Shown: positions 35,792-45,595 of the stretch, in pieces | Layout: each line of letters begins with the position of its first letter | Position numbering within the stretch: position 1 is the first letter of the stretch | Source: CAWATZ01 sp963784995 | GTDB lineage: Bacteria; Planctomycetota; Planctomycetia; Gemmatales; Gemmataceae | Length of the DNA: 64,000 bases | Assembly (NCBI GenBank): GCA_963784995.1 | Contig: CAWATZ010000003.1 | Span: forward strand, 1,612,001-1,676,000 | Reading direction: 5' to 3' | The notes under the pieces: generated by a model | Database searches by the model: none | Told to the model about the DNA's origin: nothing | What the model saw: only the letters and a program-made list of their open reading frames with translations | Made by a program: the position numbers and the translations under genes

Positions 35792-36045
35792 ACCATTTCG
35801 CCACGCCGGATTTCTGGTATTGCTACCGCCAGCTTCCGGAGGAAGTGCGTGACCTGGCGGACAAGAATTTCGCTCTCTTGCGGGAGAATCCGCATCATCC
35901 GTCGTTGCGGCTGAAGAAGATCGGCGCGTTCTGGTCAGCGCGCGTGGGCTTGCACTACCGTGTTCTGGCACGCGATCGCGCGGAAGGGTTGGTCTGGTTC
36001 TGGATTGGCCACCACAGCGAGTACGATCAGTTGCTCCAAAGCTAG
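35788..36045 (+). CDS. RelE/ParE-family toxin
   Basis: An 85-residue protein with the RelE-like fold pattern: LADKNFALLRENPHHPSLRL, a basic strand KKIGAFWSARVGLHYRVLAR, and the closing VWFWIGHHSEYDQLL. It is coupled by a 4-bp overlap to the antitoxin. It is expected to act on translation or gyrase; which one cannot be told from the sequence. Confidence 0.85.
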   Translation: MNHFATPDFWYCYRQLPEEVRDLADKNFALLRENPHHPSLRLKKIGAFWSARVGLHYRVLARDRAEGLVWFWIGHHSEYDQLLQS

Positions 36046-36213
36046 CTAGGCAGTCCTATCCAGGCACTGGCCGCCTACAGTCCCTTCCTCCACCTCCGTC
36101 TGCTTGACGTAGGGCTTTCCAGCGCCACCTCTGACCTGTCCCCTGACCTCCGGACGTTGCCGTTCTGACCGCGGGGCCTTACTGTTGTCAGTAGGTCGCA
36201 CAGGAGAGCAACT

Positions 36214-37809
36214 ATGGACACCCCTCAATCGCCTGGCGTGCAGGAAGAGTTCGACCGCGGCGTCGCCCTGACTGACGAGGAGAAGTACGACGAGGCCATC
36301 GCCGTCTTCAACAGCGTCCTGGCCCGGCAGCCCAACCACTCCGGCGCCTTCCTGCACCGGGGCCGCTGCTGGGACCGCAAGGCCGAGCATCAGCGCGCCA
36401 TCGACGACTTCACCGAGCTGATCCGCCTCTCCCCCTACGAGGCCCGCGCCTACCACTTCCGTGCCGTCTCTTACGCCAAGACGAAGCAGTACGACCGGGC
36501 CCTGGAGGATTACGACCGGTCGCTGGAAATGGACCCGACCGACGCCGGCTGTCTCAACAACCGCGGCAGCCTGTTCATGCTGCGCGGCGACCTGGAGCGG
36601 GCCGCTATCGACTACAACGACGCCATCCTGGTGCAACCCGATTACGTGCCTTCCTACCTGAACCGGGCCAACCTCCACTTCAGCATGAACCAGATGGACA
36701 GGGCCCTGGCCGATTGCAACTACTACCTGGAGCACTATCCCGAGAAGGGCCTCGGCCATCAGACCCGGGGCCGCATCTACCAGTACCTGAAGCACTACGA
36801 CGAGGCCGTGGCCGATTACACCAGGGCCCTGGAGCTGGAACCCACCCAGACCATCGTGCGCGCCTATCGCGGCTCGGTCCTGGCCACCCTGGGCCGGTCC
36901 GATGAAGCCATCGCGGACCTGGACATTTTCCTGAAGGAACATCCCGACGAGGGGGACGGCTATTACCATCGGGCCCGGGCTCACGTCACCAGGAAGGAGT
37001 TCCGCAAGGCCCTGGCCGACCTGTCCACCGCCCTGCGCTTGCGGCCCAACCACAACGATGCCCTGATGTGCCGGGGCATGGTCCACGTTCACCTGGAGGA
37101 TTACCCGAAGGCGCTGTCCGACTTCAACGCCCGGCTCCGCCTGCCGCCGGTGGATGCCGCCGCCTACTTCTCGCGAGGCCTGGTCCGTGCCAGCATGCAG
37201 CAGTACAAGGAGGCCCTGGCGGACTTCAACGAGGCCCTGCGGCTGGAACCCGACCTCGCCGCGGCGATGGTCAACCGGGCCCGCACTCGCTCCCAGCTCA
37301 AGGATTACGATCGGGCCCAGGCCGACTTTAACGCCGGCATCCGGATGGCGCCCGGCGAGGCCATGAGCTATTACATGCGCGGCCTCTTCCACCAGGAGCG
37401 CGGCTCCTACCGGGCCGCCCTGGCCGATTACGAGCGGGCCATCGAGCTGAAGCCGAACGATTCTCACTTCCGCAACCAGGCCGCCTGGCTGCTGGCCACC
37501 TGCCCGCGCGACGAGATCCGCAACGGTGCCCGGGCCATCGAACATGCGCTCAAGGGGTGCGAGCTGAGCAACTGGCAGGAGGGCAACGTCATCGACACGC
37601 TGGCGGCTGCGTACGCCGAGTGCGGCCGCTTTGCCGAGGCGGTCGAGTACGCCCGCAAGGCGTACCCCCTGGTGCCGGGCGAGCTGCACCAGCAGGTCCT
37701 CGACCACGTCGAGCTGTTCCAGGCGGGCAAGCCCTTTCGCAGCACGCCCCCGGCCGAGACGCCGTCCAGGCCGCCGCTTCCGCCGTGGAAACGCAGGAGA
37801 CGGCACTGA
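36214..37809 (+). CDS. tetratricopeptide-repeat protein
   Basis: A 531-residue protein composed almost entirely of TPR units from about residue 5 to 445, with the W/L-G-Y-A-F-A-P pattern (NNRGSLFMLRGDLERAAIDY, YFSRGLVRASMQQYKEALAD). AGGAGAG precedes ATG 36214. There is no signal peptide, membrane helix or catalytic domain; the tail is Pro/Arg-rich. It likely scaffolds protein complexes. It is a single gene with no clear operon partner. Confidence 0.88.
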   Translation: MDTPQSPGVQEEFDRGVALTDEEKYDEAIAVFNSVLARQPNHSGAFLHRGRCWDRKAEHQRAIDDFTELIRLSPYEARAYHFRAVSYAKTKQYDRALEDYDRSLEMDPTDAGCLNNRGSLFMLRGDLERAAIDYNDAILVQPDYVPSYLNRANLHFSMNQMDRALADCNYYLEHYPEKGLGHQTRGRIYQYLKHYDEAVADYTRALELEPTQTIVRAYRGSVLATLGRSDEAIADLDIFLKEHPDEGDGYYHRARAHVTRKEFRKALADLSTALRLRPNHNDALMCRGMVHVHLEDYPKALSDFNARLRLPPVDAAAYFSRGLVRASMQQYKEALADFNEALRLEPDLAAAMVNRARTRSQLKDYDRAQADFNAGIRMAPGEAMSYYMRGLFHQERGSYRAALADYERAIELKPNDSHFRNQAAWLLATCPRDEIRNGARAIEHALKGCELSNWQEGNVIDTLAAAYAECGRFAEAVEYARKAYPLVPGELHQQVLDHVELFQAGKPFRSTPPAETPSRPPLPPWKRRRRH

Positions 37810-37865
37810 CCGGAGGCGGGACACCACGGCCCAACTGGGAGGCGGCTCTTAAAACCACGAACCGA

Positions 37866-37938
37866 AAGGCGAGCGGCGCGGCGTCAGCCCGCCGGTAAAG
37901 GACAAGCACCGGCGGGCTGACGCCGCGCCGCTCGCCTT
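37866..37938. repeat. perfect hairpin between convergent genes
   Basis: Arms of 30 bp (37866-37895, 37909-37938; AAGGCGAGCGGCGCGGCGTC...) with a 13-nt loop, plus an outer CACGAAC/GTTCGTG pair. It lies between the ends of the TPR gene and the leftward DUF4349 gene and could work as a bidirectional terminator, though there is no T-run. Confidence 0.85.
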
Positions 37939-37952
37939 GCTGTTCGTGCCTC

Positions 37953-38924
37953 TTACTCTTTCTCTCCCCGCTTCGGCGAGGTGGTTGAGGAGCCGGGATC
38001 GACAACGGACTCCAAGCTCAGCGCATGCACTTTTGGCCGGCGGCGCAGGACCAGGCCCAGACCCAGCGCCAGCAGCGCCACAAACGGCAGCCACGGCGCC
38101 AGCGCGGCCAGGACCAGGACCACGCCTTTGCCCAGGTTGACCAGGGCATCGATCGAGCCCCAGAAGGTGCCGCTGACGCTGGCTCCGAACCCCGGCTGGC
38201 TGGGCGGCACGTAATCCTTCACTTCCTTCAGGTGCAGCTGGATCGTCGCCAGCCGGGCCTGCTTCTCCCAGCGGTTGAGCTGGCCTTGCTGCTCCTCGAT
38301 CTGGCCGCGAATGCTCGTCAGCTCCCGGCGGATGGCCAGCAAATCCTCCATCTTGCTGGTGCTGGCCTTGTCCAGGTAGAGTTTGCGCAGCCCTTCCTCC
38401 TCCACCTGGTTGTTCTTCATCCGCGCCTCGGTGTCGTAGAAGCGATCGGTAACGTCCTCGGAATCGACGGAGTTGCGCGTGACGACGCCAATCTGAAGCA
38501 GCGACTTGCGCAGCGCGTCGAACAACGCAACCGGCACTCGAAGCGTCCACTGACCGTCCCGGGGCGACCCGGTCGCGCCGCGCATCTCGGACTTGGCAAC
38601 GTAGCCGCCCATCTCCTCCAGGGCCTTGTCCAGCCGCACCTGGGCCACGTCCATGTCCTCGACGACCAGGTCGAGATGACCCACGTAGATGATCTTCCTC
38701 TTCACTTCCTGGGGCGCCTGGGCCGGCCCCCGCTTGCCCGCGACAGGCTCAAATGCAACCTCCCCCTTCCCCTCGGCCCTGTCCTTGCCTTTATCCATTT
38801 CCGCCAGTGGCGGACTTCCAGGGGCTTCCTTGCGGTGGGACAATGCCTGGGGCTTGCGGACCTCACCGCAGCCCAACAGCAGCACACTCAGAAGCAATCC
38901 GGTTGTCGTAATTCGCATGGCCAT
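37953..38924 (-). CDS. DUF4349 lipoprotein
   Basis: A 323-residue protein (start 38924, or the ATG two codons later). A lipobox LLLSVLLLGCGE gives a lipidated Cys near residue 19. The DUF4349 domain is visible as KIIYVGHLDLVVEDMDVAQV, GGYVAKSEMRG, LRVPVALFDALRKSLLQIG and a long coiled coil (ELTSIRGQIEEQQGQLNRWE). A C-terminal membrane segment (VLVLAALAPWLPFVALLALG) precedes a short tail. It is an envelope protein of unknown function, probably spanning the periplasm from a lipid anchor to a membrane helix. Confidence 0.9.
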   Translation of the reverse strand: MAMRITTTGLLLSVLLLGCGEVRKPQALSHRKEAPGSPPLAEMDKGKDRAEGKGEVAFEPVAGKRGPAQAPQEVKRKIIYVGHLDLVVEDMDVAQVRLDKALEEMGGYVAKSEMRGATGSPRDGQWTLRVPVALFDALRKSLLQIGVVTRNSVDSEDVTDRFYDTEARMKNNQVEEEGLRKLYLDKASTSKMEDLLAIRRELTSIRGQIEEQQGQLNRWEKQARLATIQLHLKEVKDYVPPSQPGFGASVSGTFWGSIDALVNLGKGVVLVLAALAPWLPFVALLALGLGLVLRRRPKVHALSLESVVDPGSSTTSPKRGEKE

Positions 38925-39142
38925 CCCCTCCCTCGGAAATGTCGGCGTCTGGTAGATGGGACGTCAATAGAATGATGCGGAAGCCGACTCTTTATTCCCA
39001 GAATACTCTGCCGGGGTCGGCCTGTCATTCCCAGTGCGGGCAATTCGGCGCTTGTCTCCGCTGAGGCCATGCGACACAATAGGACCCAGTTGCCAGGGAC
39101 CGTCACGGTGTCGCTCCGCATTCCGAATCCAGGGAACCAACC

Positions 39143-40018
39143 ATGAAGAGAATCCTGTTTGCCAGTCTGTTCGTTCTGTTCCCACCGGTCTGTCTCGCAG
39201 CGGAGCCGGACGTGGCCGCCGTGCGGAAGGCAGCGACCTTTTACGCCTCCTTCGATGCGCAGCCCCAGGGCGACTTCGGTGCCGGGGACCTGTCCCTCTC
39301 GACGCGGTTCAATCATCCGACCGAGAAGGGGCAATTCGTCTTCGAGAAAGGCTTCGACAAGAAGATCTTTCGCGTGGTCCGCGACAAGGGCGTGCATGGC
39401 GGCGCACTGGAATGCACCGACGTCCTGCCGCGCAACGGCAGGATCTTCTTTCCCGCCAAGGGCAAGCTGGCCTGGAAGAAAGGCGGCTGGGGCGGCTCGG
39501 TCTCGCTGTGGATCAACACCGATCCCAACACCTCGCTCAAAACGCCCTTCTGCGATCCGGTCCAGATCACGCAGCGCGGCGCCAACAATGGCGGCATCTG
39601 GTGCGACTTCAACGACCGCAAGCCGCGCGACCTGCGCATGGGCACGTTCCCGGCCGTCCCCTCCGGCGAGAAACCAATCCCCGAGTCCGACCCCTCAGCC
39701 CCTCTGGTTCCCGTCAAAGGTATTGGCTTTAAGGCCGGCGAGTGGCACCACGTCGTCCTCACCTGGCGGAATTTCGACACCGGCAAGGCCGATGCCCACG
39801 CGACCCTCTACGTCGATGGCAAGCCAAAGGGCGACGTCAAAGACCGCGCCATCGCCATGAACTGGGACCTGGAGCGGACCGGCATCTACCTGGGAGTCAA
39901 CTTCATCGGCCTGCTTGACGAGCTGGCCCTGTTCAACCGCCCCTTGACCGCAGAGGAGGTCACCCTGCTGTTCCGTCAGCCTGGCCTGCTTGCTCCCCTC
40001 AGAACTGGAAGTAGATGA
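39143..40018 (+). CDS. secreted LamG/concanavalin-like protein
   Basis: A 291-residue protein with a signal peptide (ILFASLFVLFPPVCLAAE). The rest matches a LamG-like jellyroll: FYASFDAQPQGDFGAGD, GGWGGSVSLWINTDPN, GEWHHVVLTWRNFDTGKAD, ATLYVDGKPKGDV and FIGLLDELALFNRPLT. Such domains bind glycans or serve as adhesion modules; no catalytic residues are apparent. Its 3' end overlaps the convergent MBOAT gene by 20 bp. Confidence 0.88.
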   Translation: MKRILFASLFVLFPPVCLAAEPDVAAVRKAATFYASFDAQPQGDFGAGDLSLSTRFNHPTEKGQFVFEKGFDKKIFRVVRDKGVHGGALECTDVLPRNGRIFFPAKGKLAWKKGGWGGSVSLWINTDPNTSLKTPFCDPVQITQRGANNGGIWCDFNDRKPRDLRMGTFPAVPSGEKPIPESDPSAPLVPVKGIGFKAGEWHHVVLTWRNFDTGKADAHATLYVDGKPKGDVKDRAIAMNWDLERTGIYLGVNFIGLLDELALFNRPLTAEEVTLLFRQPGLLAPLRTGSR

Positions 40019-41423
40019 AGGTCTGGCCGGTCGGCGGAGCAAGGACCAGGGTCAGGGTCAACCCAAGGGAGTAAGCAATCCCCACAATGGGGGCCGGCAC
40101 CAGGGAGGGAATGCGCTTCCAGACTTGCATCTTCCCCAGCAGATGGCCGGTCGCCACCAGTGCCAGCACCACCCAGAAGGCGGTCTTGGGCATCGGCAGC
40201 GCCTCGGTCCCGCCCGACACGACCAGGTGCTTGAAGACCAGCAGGGCCCCGCCAAAGGTCTGCGCCCGGAAGAAGACCCAGCCCAGGCACACGCACAGGA
40301 ACGTCAGGACCACACAGAACGGGGTCGCCCCCGGCGAGCGCAGGACCTGCGCCAGCACCCGGACGCGGTCGGTCACCAGCCGGAAGAGGCGGTGCAAGAC
40401 CAGGAGTAAGCCGTGCAGCACGCCCCAGACAACAAAGGTCCAGCTGGCGCCGTGCCAGAGGCCGCCCAGCGTCATGGTGATCATCAAGTTGCGGCAGGTC
40501 TGCCACAGCGTCCCCCGGCTGCCTCCCAGGGGGATGAACAGGTAATCGCGCAGCCAGCTTGAGAGAGAGATGTGCCAGCGTCTCCAGAACTCGGCGATGT
40601 TCCGCGACAGGTAGGGCATGTCAAAGTTCTGGGCCAGCCGATACCCGAGCAGGTGGGCCGTGCCCAGGGCCAGGTCGCTGTAGCCCGAGAAATCACAGTA
40701 AATTTGCAAGGCGTAGGCGATCACGCCGATCCAGACGCACTCGACCCGGAAATGGGTTGGGTGGGCGAAGACCGCCTCGGCAAGCAGACCCATGCGGTCG
40801 GCAACCACCAGCTTCTTGAACACGCCCAGCAAGACGTACTCGCAGCCGACTGCCGCCCGGATCCAGTTCCAGCGTTTCTTGCGCCGGACCTGATGCAGGA
40901 AGTCCCTGGCCCGCACGATGGGCCCGGCCACCAGGTGCGGGAAAAACAGGATGAAGACCAGGAAGTGCGCCAGGTTCCGCTCGGCCTTCGTCTGCTGGCG
41001 ATAAACGTCCACGGTGTAGTTGATCGCCTCGAAGGTGTAGAACGAGATGCCGATGGGCAGGATCACCTGCAGCACGGGCAGGACGCCCGGGACGCCGCAG
41101 CGCTGCAGTGCTTCCTGGAGCGATTGCAGGAAGAAGTTGGCGTACTTGAAGTAGCAGAGCAGGCCCAGGTTGGCGGTGATGCTAACAAGGAGCAACAGCC
41201 GGCGCAACCCGACGCGCCGGCTCGACTCCATGCCCAGGGCCAGGAAATAATCGAGGGTGGCCGAGAGGACCACAATCCCCGCCAGCTCCTTGCTCCAGGA
41301 GGCGTAAAAGACGAAGCTGGCGATCAGCAGCAGGCCGACCCGGGCCTGTTTCCACGGGATGGCCCAGTAGAGCGAGAACACGAGGGCAAAGAAGATCAAA
41401 AACTCCCTGGAACAAAACAGCAT
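39999..41423 (-). CDS. MBOAT-family O-acyltransferase (AlgI-like)
   Basis: A 474-residue multi-pass membrane protein. ATG 41423 is chosen because GAGGGG lies upstream and MLFCSREFLIFFALVFSLYW is the usual family start. Signature segments are SFYTFEAINYTVDVY, FFPHLVAGPIVRARDFL, RRWHISLSSWLRDYLFIPLG and LGGLWHGASWTF, the last holding the catalytic histidine. It transfers acyl groups to an exported polysaccharide or other envelope acceptor. No alginate-type partner genes are nearby, so the acceptor is unknown. Confidence 0.93.
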   Translation of the reverse strand: MLFCSREFLIFFALVFSLYWAIPWKQARVGLLLIASFVFYASWSKELAGIVVLSATLDYFLALGMESSRRVGLRRLLLLVSITANLGLLCYFKYANFFLQSLQEALQRCGVPGVLPVLQVILPIGISFYTFEAINYTVDVYRQQTKAERNLAHFLVFILFFPHLVAGPIVRARDFLHQVRRKKRWNWIRAAVGCEYVLLGVFKKLVVADRMGLLAEAVFAHPTHFRVECVWIGVIAYALQIYCDFSGYSDLALGTAHLLGYRLAQNFDMPYLSRNIAEFWRRWHISLSSWLRDYLFIPLGGSRGTLWQTCRNLMITMTLGGLWHGASWTFVVWGVLHGLLLVLHRLFRLVTDRVRVLAQVLRSPGATPFCVVLTFLCVCLGWVFFRAQTFGGALLVFKHLVVSGGTEALPMPKTAFWVVLALVATGHLLGKMQVWKRIPSLVPAPIVGIAYSLGLTLTLVLAPPTGQTFIYFQF

Positions 41424-41647
41424 GGCCTGCTGCCCCTCCCGGCGTACCGTTGCGCACCGCTCCCGATCGCGGGGGTGAGACTTTAGCGTCCACCGGAGGG
41501 AAAACAAGAGCAGTTGTCCCGAAACCTGTTGCGGCCGGGGCTTTGTCCGCGTAAGCTGAAACTACTGTCCGAGTGCCTGCCTGATCTTCCCAACCGCTGT
41601 GGCCCTGCAACTTTGCCTGCCCGCCAGGGGAAGGAGTTCGCGATCCC

Positions 41648-44079
41648 ATGAAATCCACCCCGTTGACCCTCACGGCGGTTTTGCTGCTGGCGCTCCCTTC
41701 CGCGAAAGCGGACCCGAAAGCCGGAGCAGACGCCCGGCACTTCGACGAGCAGGTTCGTCCCTTTCTTCTCCGCCACTGCCGGGAATGTCACGGCGGTGAG
41801 AAGCCCAAGGGGAGGTTTCACCTGGACCGGCTCGCTCCGGACTTTGCCGGCCAGGACAGCCGGGACCGTTGGCGGACCGTGCTGGAGCAGCTCCAGGCGG
41901 GCACGATGCCGCCGAAGGCGAAGCCGCGTCCGCCGGCGAAGGAAGCGCAAGCCCTGGCCGACTGGATCAGCGGCCGGATTACCGTGGCGGAGGCCGACCG
42001 CCGGGCCGCTCAGGGCCGGGTGGTGCTGCGCCGCCTCAATCGGCTCGAATACGAGAACACCATCCGCGACCTTCTGGGCATAAGCGTCGATCTGAAAGAG
42101 CTGCTGCCGCCGGACAGCTCCTCGGACGGCTTCGACAACGTCGGCGAGGCGCTGCACATTTCCTCGTTCTTGATGGAGCAGATATCTGGAAGCGGCCGAC
42201 AAGGCCCTGAGCCTGGCCATCGCCAACGGTCCCCAGCCGCCGGTCGATCAAGAAGCGCTACAGCCTCAAGGAGACGCACCAGGTCAAGGTCGCCACCGAG
42301 CGCGTCTTTCGCCAGCTGGACGACACCGTGGTGATGCTTCACCTCGGTCCCCTGGCAAGCGGTGTCGCTGTCGCCGTTCTATCCGCCCGACCGCGGCCAG
42401 TACCGCTTTCGCATCTCCGCCTCCGGATTTCAGAGCGGCGGCAAGCCGGTCACCTTTCGCGTGGACGCCGGCTGCGATGCGGATGGCGGGCAAGAACCAC
42501 CTGGTCGGCTACTTCGACGCCCCCGCCGACAAGCCGACCGTCGTCGAGTTCGTCGATCATCTGGAAGCCGCGCAGCACCATCCGGATCCTCCCCTACGGT
42601 CTGGCACGTTCGCGAAGACCGTCCACAAGGTCGGGTGCCGACAAGTACGAGGGACCGGGGCTGGCGGTGCAGTGGGTGGAGGTGGAAGGGCCGCTGCACG
42701 ACGCCTGGCCGCCGCGCGAGCCATCGCCGCATCTTCGGCGACCTGCCGCAGGAGCCGGCGCCGCCCCGCAACTGGCGGCAAACGCGTCGAGGTCGTCTCG
42801 AAAGATCCCGAGGCCGACGCCGAGCGCATCCTCCGCAACTTCGTTCGCCGGGCCTTTCGCCGGGCGGTGACCGACGACGACGTCAAGCCGTTCCTCAATC
42901 TCGTCAAGGCCAAGCTGGCCGAGAAGCAGTCGTTCGAGCAGGCCGTCCGCGTCGGCCTCATGGCGCGTGCTGGTGTCGCCGGAGTTCCTGTTCCTCCGCG
43001 AGAAGCCCGGCAAGCTCGACGACTTCGCCCTGGCCAGCCGGCTGTCGTACTTCCTGTGGAGCACGATGCCCGACGAGGAGTTGCTCACCCTGGCCGAGCA
43101 GAAGCAAGCTGAGCCAGCCGGACACGCTGCGCCAGCAGGTCGAGCGGATGCTCAAGGACCCGAAGGCGGCGGCCTTCACCGAGAACTTCGTCGGCCAGTG
43201 GCTCGGCCTGCGCGACATCGACGTCACGGAGCCCAGCCACATCCTCTATCCCGAATTCGACCACATGCTCAAGGTGTCGATGGTCCGGGAGACGGAGCTG
43301 TTCTTCGAGGAGGTGCTGAAGAACGACCTGAGCCTGACCAACTTCGTGGCCTCCGACTTCACGATGCTCAACGGCCGGCTGGCGAAGCACTACGGCATCC
43401 CCGGCGTGGACGGGCTGGGCGTTCCGCAAGGTGACGCTGCCGCCGGACAGCCATCGCGGCGGCGTCCTGACGATGGCGAGCGTGCTGAAGGTGACGGCCA
43501 ACGGCACCAACACGTCGCCGGTCGCTGCGCGGGGCCTGGGTGCTGGACCGCATCCTGGGCACGCCGCCGCCCCGACCGCCCGCGGACGTGCCGGCCCTCG
43601 AGCCGGACATCCGCGGCGCCACCACCATCCGCGAGCAGCTGGCCAAGCATCGGCAGATCGCCTCCTGCGCGACCTGCCATGCCAAGATCGATCCGCCCGG
43701 CTTCGCCCTGGAGAGCTTCGACGTCATCGGCGGCTGGCGCGAAAACTACCGCACCAGCGGCCGACGGCAAGCCGGTGATCGTGGACGGCCGACGGATGCC
43801 GTACCTCAAGGGGCCAAAGGTCGACCCCGCCGACGTGATGCCGGATGGGCAGCGGTTCCAGCAACATCGACGAGTTCAAGCAACTGCTGCTGAAAGACAA
43901 GGACCAGCTCGCCCGCGCCCTGACCGAGAAGCTGCTGACCTACGCCACCGGCGGACGCCCCAGGCCGGCCGACAGAGCCGGAGATCGAGGCGATCGTCGG
44001 CAAGGTCCGCGACAAGAATTACGGCTTGCGGACGCTGGTTCACGAGATCGTCCAGAGCAAGCTGTTTCAGAACAAGTGA
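41648..44079 (+). CDS. DUF1592-type planctomycete cytochrome c, about 14-15 frameshifts
   Basis: The normal protein would be about 800 residues: a signal peptide (LTLTAVLLLALPSAKA), a haem motif HCRECHGG, DUF1587 (RLNRLEYENTIRDLLGI), DUF1595 (VGYFDAPADKP), DUF1592 (ASRLSYFLWSTMPDEELL), DUF1588 (PPDSHRGGVLTMASVLK, then CATCHAKIDPPGFALESFD, a second haem) and DUF1585 at the end. The first 530 bp are intact. From about 42180 onward single-base shifts occur every 60-250 bp (for example near 42182, 42246, 42337, 42473, 42569, 42605, 42633, 42715, 42965, 43110, 43422, 43530, 43765). Each segment is still well conserved. It is paired with the DUF1552 gene downstream, the standard planctomycete arrangement for periplasmic oxidation modules. 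Confidence 0.85.
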
Positions 44080-44111
44080 TGGCCTGCGACCCTCCCAACG
44101 AGGAGCTTCCC

Positions 44112-45381
44112 ATGAACCTGACCCGCCGTCACTTTCCTCCGGGCCGCCGGCGTGTCGCTGGCCCTTCCCTGTGCTGGACGCACTCGCTCCCACCCGGGCG
44201 CTCGGCGCAGCCGCCGGGCCGCCGCGCCGCATGGTGTGCATCTGCACGCCGCTGGGACTGCACCCGCCGCATTTCTTCCCGGAGAAGGCCGGCAAGGATT
44301 ACGAGCTGTCGCCCTACCTGGACGTCTTGAAGGACTTCCGCAACGACTTCACCGTGATGTCCGGCCTGTCGCATCCGGACGTCGGCTCCAGCCACGATTC
44401 GCTCTACAGCTTCCTGACCGCCGCCCCGCATCCGGAGCTGCGAGCCGGCTTCCGCAACACGATCTCGCTGGACCAGTTCGCGGCCGAGCACATCGGCGGC
44501 GAGACGCGCTTCCCCAGCCTGTCGCTGTCGGGCGAGGGCTTCGGCCTGTCCTGGACCCGCAGCGGCGCCCTGGTGCCGGCGGACTGCTGGCCGTCCTCGC
44601 GTGTTCGCCCGGCTGTTCCTCGAGGGCCGGCCCGACGAGGTGCAGGCCCAGGCCCGCCGCTTGCGGGACGGCCAGAGCATCCTCGACACGGTCCGCGACC
44701 AGGCCCAGAAGCTGCAGCCGGCCTCGGCGCCGAACGACCGCGAGAAGCTCGACGAGTACTTCACCAGCGTCCGCGAGCTGGAGCAGCGCCTGGCCCAGGC
44801 CGAGGAATGGGCCAAGAAGCCCAAGCCCAAGGTGGACGCCAAACCGCCCCAGAACATCACCAACCCGGCCGACCTCGTCGGCCGAGACCCGGCTGATGTT
44901 CGACCTGATCCACCTGGCCCTGCAGACCGACTCGACCCGGCTGATCACGCTCCTGCTGCTGGGCACGAGCCTGGTGCCGCCGATCCCGGGCGTGTCGCTG
45001 GGCCACCACGACCTGTCGCACCACGGCCAGGACCCGAACAAGATCGAGCAGCTCAAGACGATCGAGCTGGAAAAGATGAAGACCCTCCGCGACCTGCTGG
45101 CCAAGCTGAAGCAGACCAAGGAGGAAGGCGCCAACCTGCTCGACCGGACCATGGTCTTCTTCAGCAGCAACCTGGGCAACGCCAGCAACCACGCCGTCAA
45201 GAACCTGCCGGTCCTGCTGGCCGGCGGCGGCTTCAAGCACGGCCAGCACCTGGCCTTCGATCCGAGCAAACCGCCGCCGTTGTGCAACCTCTACGTGAGC
45301 ATGCTGCAGCGGCTGGGCATCGAGGCGGACCGGTTCGGCTCCAGCACGGGGACGCTGACGGGGTTGGAGATGGTGGGGTGA
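44112..45381 (+). CDS. DUF1552 protein, at least four frameshifts
   Basis: About 420 residues; ATG 44112 follows GAGGAGC. The start MNLTRRHF is a twin-arginine signal, interrupted by shifts near 44130 and 44168. Conserved DUF1552 segments then run across three frames: RRMVCICTPLGLHPPHFFPE, GLSHPDVGSSHDSLYSFLTA, DEYFTSVRELEQRLAQAEEW and LIHLALQTDSTRLITLLLLG (shifts near 44597 and 44882). It ends LTGLEMVG. It is the usual partner of a DUF1592 cytochrome, presumed exported to the periplasm. Function is unknown; the shifts match the dense cluster in the preceding gene. Confidence 0.85.
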
Positions 45382-45595
45382 AGATCAGCCGACTGTCTCC
45401 GATGAAGCTGGTTCATGCGAACCCGACCAACCCTGCTCGACAGGGACGCGAAATTGCGTCAAGTAGCTGAAGAACCAAGGTCTCATCAATAAGCCCACAG
45501 GACGGTACAACCCCCTGCCCTCCGTTTGGCAAAATTGCGGAACTGGCTGGGGCAAGTGGAGAGATCCCACGACCCCAACCACTTCCGCTGGCAGC

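Noticed and set aside
35299..35898. Minus-strand 199-codon frame across the RelE-like pair
   Set aside because: It overlaps two coupled plus-strand genes with ribosome sites and shows no recognisable motif.
41424..41507. Longer start for the MBOAT protein at 41507
   Set aside because: The extra 28 residues are charged and lack the family pattern; the ATG at 41423 has a good ribosome site and begins the usual first membrane helix.
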